The translations under genes were made by a program, and so were the position numbers. Shown here in pieces: positions 20,690 through 32,081 of a stretch of DNA of 64,000 bases. Origin of the DNA: Calvatia gigantea (lineage: Eukaryota; Basidiomycota; Agaricomycetes; Agaricales; Lycoperdaceae); contig JACAAK010000017.1 of the NCBI GenBank assembly GCA_025093985.1, positions 496,001 through 560,000 of the forward strand, read 5' to 3'. The notes under the pieces were generated by a model that was not told where the DNA came from, did not search any database, and was given only the letters and a program-made list of their open reading frames with translations. Positions within the stretch are counted from its first letter, which is position 1, and every line of letters begins with the position of its first letter.

Positions 20690-21110
20690 TGTTAGATGTG
20701 GTCTCATCAGTCCTATAGATAGATTGGGACTTATCACTGACGGAGTTTTAGTCAGGTGATGAGTCACATGACACAGGTGGACAACTCATCGGACTTTGTA
20801 GTTGGGGCTTTGTACTTAGCTACACGTGGACTGCGATCGGGCACCGCGTTATAAATTGGCGCAAGCCATGAATTTAAAAAAAAAAAAAAAAAAAAATGAC
20901 ACAGGTGGACTTGTAGCTTCCTGTGGACGCTTTGAGAGCCTTTAGTCTCTTACAGTTGTCCACAGGTGAGCAAAGTATTGTAACTTCATTATCTAGTCTC
21001 TTACAGTTGTCCACAGTAATTGTGGATTTCCTCCTTTAATATTAATCCAATAGACTTCATTCCACCACTGTTAGGACCGTCTCAATGTCCCCCACACACA
21101 CCTCTTTACA
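20690..21110 (+). repeat. Solo LTR (family LTR-1), TSD TCCCC, carrying a LINE tail
   Basis: Same family as 8385-8677: TGTTAGATGTGG to CTCTTTACA. Duplications TCCCC lie at 20685-20689 and 21111-21115, and removing the LTR and one repeat rejoins LINE I ORF1. The 115-bp LINE tail at 20783-20897 plus its duplicated target accounts for the excess over 292 bp. The intron-like unit is at 20966-21016. Confidence 0.95.
20783..20897 (+). mobile_element. LINE 3' tail insertion (115 bp) with 14-bp TSD
   Basis: Only the last ~95 bp of the LINE 3' UTR (from AACTCATCGGACTTTG) and a poly(A) are present. The flanks are the direct repeat TGACACAGGTGGAC at 20769-20782 and 20898-20911. It sits inside a solo LTR that sits inside LINE I, so three events can be ordered: LINE I, then Copia insertion and solo formation, then this LINE tail. 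Confidence 0.95.
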
Positions 21111-21976
21111 TCCCCCTGCCCTCAAACCAACCACTTTGTTGAGGTTATCAACAGAGGTCTTGTCCAGGCTCATGTCTAATGTCGGATCGAGTCTGTCCGA
21201 TCGAGCACAACCAACTCGTGGTCCCTGCTCACCAACTTTGCTCCCACTCCGAAGGACATCACTATCATTGATGAGTGGGCTCACAAGGCAGTCACTGAGG
21301 GCATTAAGCTCTAGCTCCATGTCTCCGACTCCACATCCTATATCAGGATCGTGGACATCCCATTTATCGATGAGCTTGGCTGCAAGGCCATGACCGTTGA
21401 ACGTCTCCTGGGTCACCTCTCAAAGTCCCCCCATCGCGAGGACTTTGCTATGCTGTCCCATACCCTGCACATCTCACGCAATTCCGCCAGCTCTGACATG
21501 TGCACAGCCTGGCTTGACCTAGCCAACTCCAAGACCAGCACCCGGATGAAGTGCCTTGCGGGGTGCACTGTCCAGATTGGAACGCACTCCTGCTGTGTGC
21601 AGCAGGCCTCCACCCGTACTGGGGTCCCCTGGTGCCAGCACTGCTGGTACTGGGGCCATCCCACTGCTATCTGTCGATCTCGGTCAAACAGATGCCCTAT
21701 CTGCACTGGGCCTCACACCTTTGAGAACCACCGTGCCATCGCCGGCTGTTGTCATCCCAAGGATCTCAACAAGGCTACCCCTGAGGGACAACCGTGTTCC
21801 CACAAATTCAAATGTCTTAACTGTGGTGGTGAGTACTGTGCCAACTCCCATTCGTGCCAGCTTTGGCACCACCGGTATGAGGCCGAGTGGATCAAAGAGC
21901 ACTATAAAAAGGTGAGTGAACGCCGTCTATCTAGGATAGCGTCACGATCCACTGATAACAATTCAGCATCCGCACA

Positions 21977-24900
21977 ATGAACCCCGAACCTGACGAGTTG
22001 AAGTGTTTCGTGAAGGGTAGATTACGTATATTGTCATTTAATGTAGCAAAGAATTACACATTATTGGACACATTGCTAGAGTCTGAGAAAGACAACTTCG
22101 ACATTGTATTCGTCCGGGAACCTCCCTGGTAAGCGATCAGATCCGCCCCCTCGATGCTTGATGCCGAGGGTAAGCCTGTCATCGGAGCACCTAAGCACCC
22201 TGAGTGGTTGTATATGGTGAGGCCGGCCTCCTCTGTAGAGGAATGAGATTGACCCTGTGTTATGGCTTATATCCATACATGGATCAAGAGACTGAGGCCC
22301 TCACTAAGGCGGGATCTCATTGATCACTGGGATGTGATGGTTGTCACCATCTTCAATCACGGCTGTGAACACCATTTCATGAATGTCTATTCTGACAATG
22401 AGCACACTGCGATCAGGCTTCTCTATGAGAAGCGCAATTCCTTACCCCAGATGCATTACATGGGAGGCGATTTCAATTGCCATTTGCGTGAGTGGGACGA
22501 TAATGTTCTACATTACCACCAACCCACCCAGCAGCTTCTCAAAGCTGCCGATGACCTTGGCCTTGGGATCTGGTTGCCAGATTCTAGGGCTTCTACTCAT
22601 GTTCCTCGAGATCCGACCAAATGCCAATCGGTGATTGATCTGATCTTCATCTCCGATCTTAGGTGGTGCATCGCCCACCCTGAGATCAGATCGGATCTTA
22701 CAGGCCTGTCGGATCACCATCTGCTGGCTATTACGGTCCCCATCTGCCCTGAAGACATCACAAATGTTAGAAGGGCATTTCCCAAGAACTCGGCAGCAAC
22801 TACAGAATTGCAGTTCCTGGATGAGATCAGAGAAGGGATGTATGGTCTCTGGGATCATCCCCTTAATTCAGTGCGGGATGTTAATGTCCTGGCATCGGCT
22901 ATTGGGTCAGTGTTCTCTGCAGTGTGGCACCACCACACTGTGGAGGTGCATATATCTGCAAAGTCTCAGCCCTGGTGGGATGAGGATTGCAGGGTCGCCC
23001 TTCAGGCTCACAGGGATTCCTCGGACCCTGTGGACTGGAAGGCATTTCGACGCATTGTGGTGTCTAGGAAGCGTAAATTCTTTGATGATAAGATTGAGGA
23101 AATTGCTGAGACCAACAAGCGCCCTTGGGACCTTATGGAATGGGTCAAAGCGTGCAAGTTGCCCACGTGCAAGGCTATCTCCTACCAGGGGGAGCCTTGT
23201 CACACTATAGACTCCCTATGGGAGGCCCTTCATGGTACCTACAACTCCACCTCTGGGCGTGAGTGTGATACCCCCGTTATTGACCCGCTCCCTGTACTTC
23301 CACAGCAGGAGTGGGTTGACTTCTCAGACAAGGAGCTGGTGGATGCGTTGTCTGCTTGTTCCAAAGTCTCTGCTCCAGGCCCCGACCACGTTACATGGAG
23401 GATGCTCAAACAGATTGTGCTTGGGGATGCCCTGCCAATCTTCATATGTCTAGCTAGTGCCTGTATTCGTCTAGGCTGCTGGCCAGAGTATTTCAAAGAA
23501 TCTATGTCGGTTATTATCCCTAAGCCGGGTAAGCCTGCATATTCTACGCCCAAGGCCTTTAGGCCTATAGTTCTTCTCAACACACTGGGTAAGCTGTTTG
23601 AGAAAATGATTGCGACTAGGCTCCAGTTTGACTCTGTCAAATTTGGGGTCTTTCACCCTAATCAGCTCGGAGGTGTGATCCAATGATCCACTGAAGACGC
23701 TGGCCTAATGCTGACCCACATCATAAGAGCGGGTTGGGCTAAGGGCCTCAGGACTAGCGTTGTGGCATTTGACATAGTGCAGTTCTTCCCATCATTGCAC
23801 CATGATATGCTGGTTACAATACTCCACAAGCAAGGATTTGCCCCTAAGTTGGTCAAGTTCTTTGCGTACTACTTGGTAGGACAGAAGACCCAGTATTGCT
23901 GGGATTCTTTCAAGTCTGAGCTGTTTCCATCGGATGTGGGGGTAGGGCAGGGCTCTGCCCTATCTCCCGTCCTATCAGCCTTATACATAGCTCTGCTAAT
24001 GTGGCTTTTCGACAGGGAGGCATCACGCTTAGGGACAACCCTTCTGTCATATGTTAATGATGGTACCATCATTGCCCAGTCTAAGGACTGGAAATCCAAC
24101 CTTGTGGCTCTTAAGGAGGTATATGGTATTATATTCAGGCTCTTTGAGTGTTTTGCCTTGGTACTTGAACATGACAAGTCTGAGGTTTTTCACTTCTCCC
24201 GCAAACATGGGAATGATAATCCGCTGATTGACCTGGGCTTTGCCCCATTCACTGGTGATACACCGCTTCGACCCAAGCCCTATTGGAGGTATTTGGGTTT
24301 CTACTTTGACCGTGCCCTTACATTTAAGGAGCATGTTCACTACTATTCTACCAAAGCACTGTCTATGGTAAAAGCCATGAAAATGCTTGGTAACTCCACG
24401 AGGGGCTTGCGGCCTATGCAGAAGCGCCTTCTCCATCAGTCGTGTATTATACCTATTGCAACATATGGCTTCAAACTCTGGTTCTTCAAGGGTTCCTGCT
24501 GTAAGGTGGCCCTTAAGAGCCTAAATGTCATGCAGAGACGGGCAGCCCTGTAGATCACAGGTGCATTCCGGACTGCTCCTACTGGGGCTGCGGAGTCATT
24601 TGCGGGTCTCATACCTATCCAGCTTCATATACAGAAGCTTGCTGTCAGGTCGGACTACAGGATTAAGACCCTGTCACCTAATCATCCCCTTAGGGCCCTT
24701 ATGAGCCCTGAGTATTCTGGGTCTGCTAAGCTGCATGCCCACTCTGTCGGTCTTATGTCTCCTGCGGTTCGCAAGAAGACTAAGGGCTCCTTAATCCAGG
24801 CTGACTCCAACCTGGTGAACCTCGTTGAGGAATTTGAGCCTATGGCCTCAATTAATCGGCCCGGATACCGCCTAATGGACTGCTACCCTGACCAGGTGTT

Positions 24901-25879
24901 GTTCATGGAGGTGAAACTCAATGCGGAGGGTAATACCGACCCCGCGCATATGTATGCTCTCGACGCGCACCTTAAGGAGTGCAGGGAGGATTTCGGGATT
25001 ATCCATATGGCGATGGATGCAAGTCTTCCGCTTCATGGCAAGTTCCAGGCAGTTTCATCTGCCTATGTCTATTGCCGACGTGAGTGTCTCCAGAAGATCA
25101 CTTGCATGGCAGGCCGAGTTACAGCATCTGATGCTGAGCTCATGGCCATTGCGCTTGGCGTTCATTTTGCCCTTAAGCAGGATGATGTCAGGCTCATACG
25201 TGTCTTCACCGATTCTATTGCATCGGCAAAGCTCGCAGTTGATCCATCCATGCACTCCGGGCAGATGCTGTCCCAGAGCGTGTGTGTGGTGCTTAAACAG
25301 TGGCTCTCTGGGGATCCCCAGAGGTGCATTGAATTCCTCGCTGTCCCTTCCTCCAAGAAGTGGGAGTTCTACCATGCTGTTCACCAGCATGTCACCTTGT
25401 TCCCTCAGGTCGCTTATAGCCTGAGGCTGTTCACTTCTATTGCCCGCCTACGTAAGGAGGCAGTTGATGATGTTCTGGAGTCATGGCATCAGCTGTACTC
25501 TACCTCTTCCTATAAGGGGTGTAGCAACATGGATCTTGCCTCTGGGGCAGATCCGTCTATCTCAGAGAAGCCAACCTACCTTTCTGGTGGGCCCTGGCTC
25601 CCTCATGTTAGTGGCTCCAACTCGCTATGCGCGAGAGCCGTGCGTGCCATTACAGGGCATGCTCTGATCAGATTGTACTGTGTATGATTCTTTCCTAACA
25701 AAAGCATTGGCTGTTCGTGTGGTGCCGCTCTAGAAGGGTGCTATCACATATTTGTCAGGTGTCCCAACCACAAGAGGGAACTTGACAGACCTCCTCAGAC
25801 CATTTGTGAGCTGATTGACTTCCTGAACACAAACCCAGGGGCTTTTGCGTTCAAACCAGATGATGCTGGGATCAGCTGA
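21977..25879 (+). pseudogene. LINE I ORF2 (EN-RT-RNase H), about eight stops
   Basis: Collinear with copy C over its full 1,301 codons. Stops seen include TAA at 22130 (codon 52), TGA at 22244 and 22250 (copy C has CGA at both), TGA near 23685 (copy C CGG), TAG near 24551 (copy C TGG) and TGA near 25685 (copy C CGA). Catalytic blocks remain readable: QMHYMGGDFNCH, GQGSALSPVL, and SYVNDG, where the YVDD Asp is changed to Asn. RNase H keeps DAELMAI and FTDSIAS, but the first Asp block reads AMDAS. The pattern is point decay by transitions, not frameshifts. Confidence 0.92.
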
Positions 25880-27058
25880 GCTGGTGCACGTGGGGGGTTC
25901 CTGCGGGGTTGCTGGTCTTCTGGCCTACTGGGTGGAGAAGTCGCAAGGCAACAGGGGTGGGGTCCCTGGGGGGTGCTTCTGGCCTAGGCTGGTGATGCTC
26001 CTTTCCTGGGCCTGTTGGGGGGCTTCGCAGGGGGTGAAGGCATAAACAATGGGGGTGGGGTCCCTGGGTGGCAGTGTGGGTTCGTCCTGCTAAGCTGCTT
26101 TCTTGGGTGCCATCTAGGTGACGCTTCGAGTTGCTACTCTGCCCACCGGATTGTCCTTGATCGGGTCTGGGCTGATACTCTTTCACCTGGGAAGTTGGGG
26201 GTAAGGTGGCTCCAAGCGGGGGCTCCTTGTGCTGGCTCTCCTGACTATACCTGTCCCCCTGAGGGCACTTGGCCGCCGCTGCTGCTGGGTCCGCCTCTTG
26301 AGGGATGACTAGGGCACCGTCGTTCTGCGACAGTGCATTACTGGGTGTACACCACAAGACCTGGGCAACTGGGTCTTCTTCAGTGTGATGGGCATTTCAG
26401 GGAACCAGGGGATTTAGCAAGTAGGGGGTGGTCTGGTCTGGTCTAGGTTAGCGCTTGGGTTGGGTTGGGCTGCCTCTGAACAGTAGATTACTCTTAACTC
26501 ATCAGACTTTGTAGTTAGGGGATTTGTACTCTGCTACATGTGGACTGCGATCGGGCACCGCATTATAAATTGGCGCAAGCCTTGATTTAAAAAAAAAAAA
26601 AAAAAAAAGACAAGGCTCCCCCTGGTAGGAGATAGCCTCATACACAGGCAACTTGCGCGCTTTGATCCATTCCATAAGGTCCCAAGGGCACTTGTTAGTC
26701 TCAGCAATCTCCTCGATCTTCTCATCGAAGAATTTGCGCTTCTTAGACACCACAACGCGTCAGAATGCCTTCCAGTCTGCAGGGTCCAAGGAGTCCCTGT
26801 GGGCCTGAAGGGTGACATTGCAATCCTCATCCCACCATGGCTGAGATTTTGCAGATATGTGCACCTTCACAGTGTGGCAGTGCCACACTGTAGAGAGCAC
26901 CGACCCAATGGCCAATGCCAGGACATTAACATCCTGCGCTGAATTAAGGGGATGGTCCCGAAGGCCATACACCCCTTCTCTGATCTCATCCAGGAACTGC
27001 AATTCTGCAGTGGCTGCTGAGTTCTTGGGAAATGCCCTCCTGATATTTGTGATGTCCT

Positions 27059-27359
27059 TGTTAGAAGTGGGTAATCAGTCTATTTGGAGTATTCTTGCCC
27101 TTCTTATCGATGATGTCATTTATGACATCATTACTCCACTGATGTCATGTATGACTCACTTATGATGTAACCTCATGTCATTTGTTTTATACAGAACTTT
27201 GTAGTAAACATTGATAGTGTATATAGTTAGCTACTTGACAAGGATTTCCCTTGTTGAGTTACACCTCTTATACAACGGCATTTGGTCATCCCAATACCTG
27301 CACTAAGCCCATCAGTGCTACTCAGGCGACCTCTACGACGTCCCCGTTTTATTCTAACA
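27059..27359. repeat. Solo LTR (family LTR-4), 301 bp, TSD GTCCT
   Basis: It begins TGTTAGAAGTGG and ends TTATTCTAACA; the ends are inverted copies (TGTTAGAA / TTCTAACA). The duplications GTCCT are at 27054-27058 and 27360-27364. It splits the LINE K endonuclease. It contains repeated TGATGTCAT / ATGACATCA sites near 27108-27150. Superfamily is unknown because no internal region is present. Confidence 0.94.
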
Positions 27360-29882
27360 GTCCTCAGGGTGGATAGGGATCGTAACAGATAGCAGATGAT
27401 GGTCCGATGGGCCTGTAAGATCCAATCTGATCTTGGGGTGCGCAATGCACCACCTGAGATCGGAAATAAACATCAGATCAATCACCGATTGGCACTTGGT
27501 CGGATCTCGAGGTACATGTGTAGAAGCCCTGGAATCTGGCAACCAGATCCCAAGGCCAAGGTCGTTGGCAGCCTCAATAAGCTGCTAGGCGGGTCAGTGG
27601 TGATGCAGAACATTATCGTCCCACTCACACAAATGGCAATTAAAATCGCCTCCCATATAGTGCATCTAGGGTAATGAATCGTGCTTCTCATAGAGAAGCC
27701 TGATTGCAGTGTGCTCATCATCACAATAAACATTTATGAAATGGTGTTCACAACCGTGATTAAAAATAGTAATAACCATCACATCCCAGTGATCAATGAG
27801 GTCCTGCCTTAGTGAGGGCCTCAGCCTTTTGATCTGCATATAGACATATGCCATAACATGCGGGTGATCTCATTCCTCCACAGAGGAGGCCGGCCTCACC
27901 ATATACAGCCACTCAGGGTGCTTAGGTGCTCTGATGACAGGCTCACCCTTGGCATCAAGCGTCGAGGGGGCAGATCTAATTGTTTGCCAGGAAGGTTTCT
28001 GGACGAACATGATGTTGAAGTTATCTTTCTCAGATTCTAGCAATGTGTGCAGTAAAGCATAGTTTTTTGCTACGTTAAAGGACAATATACATAAACGACC
28101 CTTCACGAAATGCTTCAACTTGTTAGGCTTGGGGTTCATTGCACGGATGCTGAATTGTTGTCAGCGGGTTGTGACACTATCCTAGACAGACAGCATTCAC
28201 TCACCTTTCTATAGTGCTCTTTGATCCACTTGGCCTCATACTGGTGGCACCAAAGCTGGCACGAGTGAGAGTTGGCATAGTGCTCCCCACTGCAGTTAAG
28301 ACATTTGAATTTGTAGGGACATGGTTGTCCCTCTGGGGTAGCCTTGTTGAGATCCTTAGGATGACAACAGCCAGCGACAGCACGGTGGTTCTCAGCAGTG
28401 TGAGGCCCAGCGCAGATGGGGCATCAGTTCGAGCGGGACCGACAGATAGCAGTGGGGTGGCCCCAGTACGGGCAGAGGCCTGCTGCACACAGCAGGAGTG
28501 CATTCCAATCTGGACAGTGTGCCCAATGAGGCGCTTCATCTGAGTGCCAGTCTTAGAGTCAGCTAAGTCAAGCCAAGCTGTGCATGTGTCAGAGCTGGCG
28601 GAGTTGCGCGAAATGCACGGAGTATGGGACAACATAGTGAAGTCCTCCCAGTGGGGGGACTTTGAGAGGTGGCCCAGGAGGCATTCGACAGTCATAGTCT
28701 TGTGGCCAAGCTCATCGATAAAAGGGATGTCCATGATCCTGATATAGAATATGGAGTTGGGGACACAGAGCTGGAGCTTAATGCCCTCAGCGACCGCCTT
28801 GTGGGCCCACTCATCAATGATGGCGACATCCTTCGGAGTGGGAGCATAGTTGGTGAGCAGAGACCAAGAGTTGGCCATGCTTGAGCAGACAGACTCGATC
28901 CGACAGTGGACCTGAGCCTGGACAAGACCCCTGTTGATAACTTCAACAAAGTGGTTGGTTTGAGGGTGGGGGGAGCCTTCTGGAACAGCCACCGCTGTCA
29001 TGAGAAGCTATCGACGGTTGGGACCAGCCATGACATTGTCAGGACGCTTGGACTTGCCTTGTGCTGAGGGTTCTGCTTCACAAGCCATTGCAACAACTCA
29101 TTTGGGCTCAAGCTCTGGGAAGGACTGTGCAACATGCACAGCTGTAACCACAGAGATCTGGGCAGATTTGCCCTTACCAGAAGAAGAGAGTGCCTATACA
29201 TATGAGGACAGCATCGCCTTCTTTTTCTTGGTGATGTTGAGAGGGTGCACTGGTCTGGGTTGGACCGGGGCACTCCTCTGCTGTTGCTGTAGGGCAAGGC
29301 GCTTTGCCTCTGCATTCTTTCAGATCGACTCGACAAGGTCCCACTCGTGACGAGCAGGGCGGACAGGCTGAAACAGAGGTGGCAGCGTGGAAGCTCTAAC
29401 TGGCTTTGATCTACCAAATCTAGGCATGGAGCCTCCCATATCAGCATCAACATCGCTTGAGCCAGATGGCTGGAGTGGAGGAGTAGCTCTCCTGGCTGGC
29501 AGGGGTTGAGCGTAGCGAGAGGCAATGTTGGCCACAGCATGACCTCCAAGCCAACTCAGATTGGATTGACCAGTTGGAGAGCAATTCAACTAGCCATTAT
29601 TAGCCAGGGACTGGACAAACACCAAGGTGGTGCCCAATACCACTGGTAGATTCCACGTTGAGTGGCATAGCATGCACGGACCTAAACCAGGAGGCCAGGT
29701 TGTGCAGGGATTTGGCTGTACCTTAGACGTCCACAGCAAGGTGTTCTTTATCACCTGCCAATGCCACTATGGATGGAGTGTACTTCATATCGCCGAACAA
29801 CTCCACCAACATATCTCTGCCAGTGGAGCTCCTGGGGGGATCGGTGACGATTGCAGAGGCAGCAGCCCCAGGGGCTACCACC

Positions 29883-30183
29883 TGTTAGAAGTGGATAATC
29901 AGACTATTTGGAGTATTCTCGCCCTTTTTATCGATGACATCATTTATGACATCATTACTCCACTGATGTCATGTATGACTCACTTATGATGTAACCTCAT
30001 GTCATTTGTTTCATACAGAACTTTGTAATAAACATTGATAGTGTATATAGTTAGCTATTTGACAAGGATTTCCCTTGTTGAGTTACACCTCTTATACAAT
30101 GGCATTTGGTTATTCCAATACCTGCACTAAGTCCATCAGTACTACTCAGGTGACCTCTATGATGTCCCCGTTTTATTCTAACA
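29883..30183. repeat. Solo LTR (family LTR-4), 301 bp, TSD CCACC
   Basis: Nearly identical in length and sequence to 27059-27359, in the same orientation. Duplications CCACC lie at 29878-29882 and 30184-30188, and it splits LINE K ORF1. Two independent insertions of one family, both reduced to solo LTRs, therefore lie 2.5 kb apart in the same LINE copy. Confidence 0.94.
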
Positions 30184-30491
30184 CCACCTCATCCTCATCA
30201 TTGGTGAAAGGGTCCCCAGTCTCCATTGGTATAGGAGAGGGGGAAGTTGCATGAGAGGGAGCATGGGACTGGGGTCAGGCAGTTCCACTCAAGGAGGTTG
30301 CTGATGGCAGCATAGCATTGGCACATGCCCTCTCCAGAGGAGGCCTGGGTCGAGGCACGGGTTTGGTAGTGGGGCTGTGGCTGCTGGGAGCTCACACCCA
30401 GAATACAAGAGATCAGATTAGGGGATGATTGCGGCGGAACCAGATCATTGGCCCACAGGTTGTTTGATGAGCTGGGTGGCCTGCAGCTCAT

Positions 30492-30622
30492 ACCAGCGAG
30501 TGAATCAGCAACTAGGGACGTGCCCTAGCCAAGCGTTGGGGTTGCAGTGTATTCGATACAACTAGACTACAGTAACCACCCCGTTGATGGTGGTGGTTGC
30601 TGGAAAAGGAAGGTGCTGAGGT
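30492..30622. other. Unassigned 131 bp between LINE K and LINE N
   Basis: It is adjacent to the 5' side of K and to the 5' truncation point of N. It could be the LINE 5' UTR or the start of ORF1 of copy K, because no other copy in the window extends this far, or it could be flanking DNA. No RNA gene or coding feature is recognised. Confidence 0.4.
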
Positions 30623-30818
30623 GGGACCTCGTTGATCACCGGGATGTGATGGTTGTTACCATTTTCAATCACAGTTGTGAACGCCACTTCATGAATGTTT
30701 ATTCTGACAATGAGCACACTACAATCAAGCTTCTCTATGAGAAGTGGGACTTTCTACCCCAGATGCATTACATGGAAGGTGATTTTAATTGCCATTCGTG
30801 TGAGTGGGACAATAATGT

Positions 30819-32081
30819 TCCCTCAGGTCACTTATGGCCTGAGGCCATTCACTTCTATTTTTTTTTCTTTTTTTAAATCATGGCTTGTGCCAATTTATAG
30901 CCATTCACTTCTATTGCCCACCTCTGCAAGAAGGCGGTCGATGATGTTCTGGAGTCATGGTGCCAGCTGTACTCTACCTCTTCTTACAAGGGGCATAGCA
31001 ATATGGATCTAGCCTCTGGGGCAGATCCATCTATTCCAGGAAAACCAACCTACCTTTCTGGTGGGCCTTGGCTCCCTCATGTTAGTGGCTCCAACTCACT
31101 ATGTGCAAGGGCCATGCGTGCTGTTACTGGTCATGCTCCAATTAGGTCATACCACATATGATTCTTTCCTAACAAAGGCATTAGCTGTTCATGTGGTGTT
31201 GCTCTCGAGAGGTGCTATCACATATTTGTCAGGTGTCCCAATTACAAGAGGGAGCTTGACAGACCTCCTCAGACCATCTGTGAGCTGATTGACTTCCTGA
31301 ATATGAATCCGGGAGCTTTTGCGTTCAGACCAGATAACGCTGGAATCGGTTGAGCTGGTGTGCATGGGGGATTTCTGCAGGATTGCTGGTCTTCTGGCCT
31401 ACTAGGTGGAGAAGTTGTAAGGTAACAGGGGTTAGGTCCCTGGGGGGTGCTTCTGGCCTCGGCTGGTAGTGTTCCTTTCCTAGGTCTGGTTTGGGGCTTC
31501 TCGGGGGGTGAAGGTGTAAAATAATAGGGGTGGGGTCCCTGGGTGGCGGTGCGGGTTTGTCCTGCTTAGCTGCTTTCTTGGGCACCATCTAGGTGGCACT
31601 TCGAGTTGTTACCCTGCCTGCTGGGTTGTTCTGGATCAGAACTGGGCTGATACCCTTTTGTCTGGGAGGTTGGGAGTAAGGTGGCTCCAAGCGGGGACCC
31701 CTTGCACTGGCTCTCCTGACTACACTTGTCCCCTCGAGGGCACTTGGCTGCCACTGCCACTGGGTCCACCTCTCGAAGGATGATCAGGGCACCACCACTC
31801 TGCGGCAATGTGTCACTGGGTATATACCACAAGACCTGGGCAACTGGGTCTTCCTCAGTGTGATGGACATTTTGGAAAACTGGGGGATTTGGCAAGTAGG
31901 GGGGGGTCTGGTCTGGTCTGGGTTAACACTTGGGTTGGGTTGGGTCGCCTCTGAACAGTAGATTACTCTTAACTCATTGGACTTTGTAGTTAGGGGGTTT
32001 GTACTCTACTACATGCAGACTGTAATTGGGCACCATGTTATAAATTAGTGCAAGCCTTGATTTAAAAAAAAAAAAAAAAAA
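30819..32081 (+). mobile_element. LINE copy M, 5'-truncated, 17-bp TSD, inserted in LINE N
   Basis: The insertion begins at FPQVTYGLRPFTSI (end of RNase H), ends ORF2 at TGA 31351-31353, and has a 3' UTR and poly(A) (32064-32081). The flanking repeat GAGTGGGACAATAATGT is at 30802-30818 and 32082-32098 and rejoins the LINE N endonuclease when one copy is removed. One in-frame TGA (YHI-stop-FFPN, near 31159) sits where copy C has CGA. A 41-bp antisense LINE tail lies inside it at 30859-30899. Confidence 0.95.
30859..30899 (-). mobile_element. Minimal LINE tail insertion (41 bp) with 15-bp TSD
   Basis: A T-rich run (one C) followed by the antisense of the last ~25 bases of the LINE 3' UTR (AAATCATGGCTTGTGCCAA and TTTATA). 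The flanks are the repeat GCCATTCACTTCTAT at 30844-30858 and 30900-30914, which is LINE M coding sequence. So a near-empty reverse-transcription event inserted only the tail. Confidence 0.95.

Larger units (their letters stand above)
20244..21980 (+). pseudogene. LINE I ORF1, interrupted by a solo LTR
   Basis: The first part (20244-20689) encodes RSKPVRAPMPPPPVQPV, the segment RHERDLVESIRKNAEAKCL and a Lys-rich stretch, up to VAILEGS. After the solo LTR the frame resumes (LKPTTLLR... in other frames, correct frame PSNQPLCxGYQQRSCPGS with decay) and the three zinc knuckles are readable at 21615-21860 (CQHCWYWGH, CPICTGPHTFENH, CLNCGGEYCANSHSC). A TAA near 21178 and a TAG near 21314 break it further. 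Stop TGA 21978-21980 overlaps the ORF2 ATG. Confidence 0.8.
20244..26608 (+). mobile_element. LINE copy I: ORF1, ORF2, 3' UTR, poly(A); host of nested insertions
   Basis: A long copy entering within ORF1 and ending with poly(A) at 26589-26608. A solo LTR (20690-21110), itself carrying a 115-bp LINE tail, interrupts ORF1. ORF2 (21977-25879) has several stops that differ from copy C mostly by C-to-T or G-to-A. The 3' UTR belongs to the second subfamily (ATTTGTACTCTGCTAC). It is therefore older than copy C. The left flank is the poly(A) of H and the right flank is minus-strand copy K. Confidence 0.92.
26609..30491 (-). mobile_element. LINE copy K: ORF1 and ORF2 N-terminal part, split by two solo LTRs
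   Basis: Minus-strand ORF1 runs about 30491-28137 and ORF2 starts at ATG 28139-28137, reaching the EN-RT linker at 26609, where plus-strand copy I ends. Two solo LTRs of one family (27059-27359 and 29883-30183) interrupt it, each with its own 5-bp duplication. ORF2 codon 52 is CAA (27986-27984), the only copy with a sense codon there, but TGA follows at the EERDR position and at the AFRR position near 26760. Zinc knuckles of ORF1 are partly decayed. The ORF1 N-terminus (MSCRPPSSSNN) can be read only with frame changes. Confidence 0.88.

Noticed and set aside
30541..30622. tRNA gene near GGTGGTTGC
   Set aside because: No cloverleaf, no B-box and no matching acceptor stem could be found.
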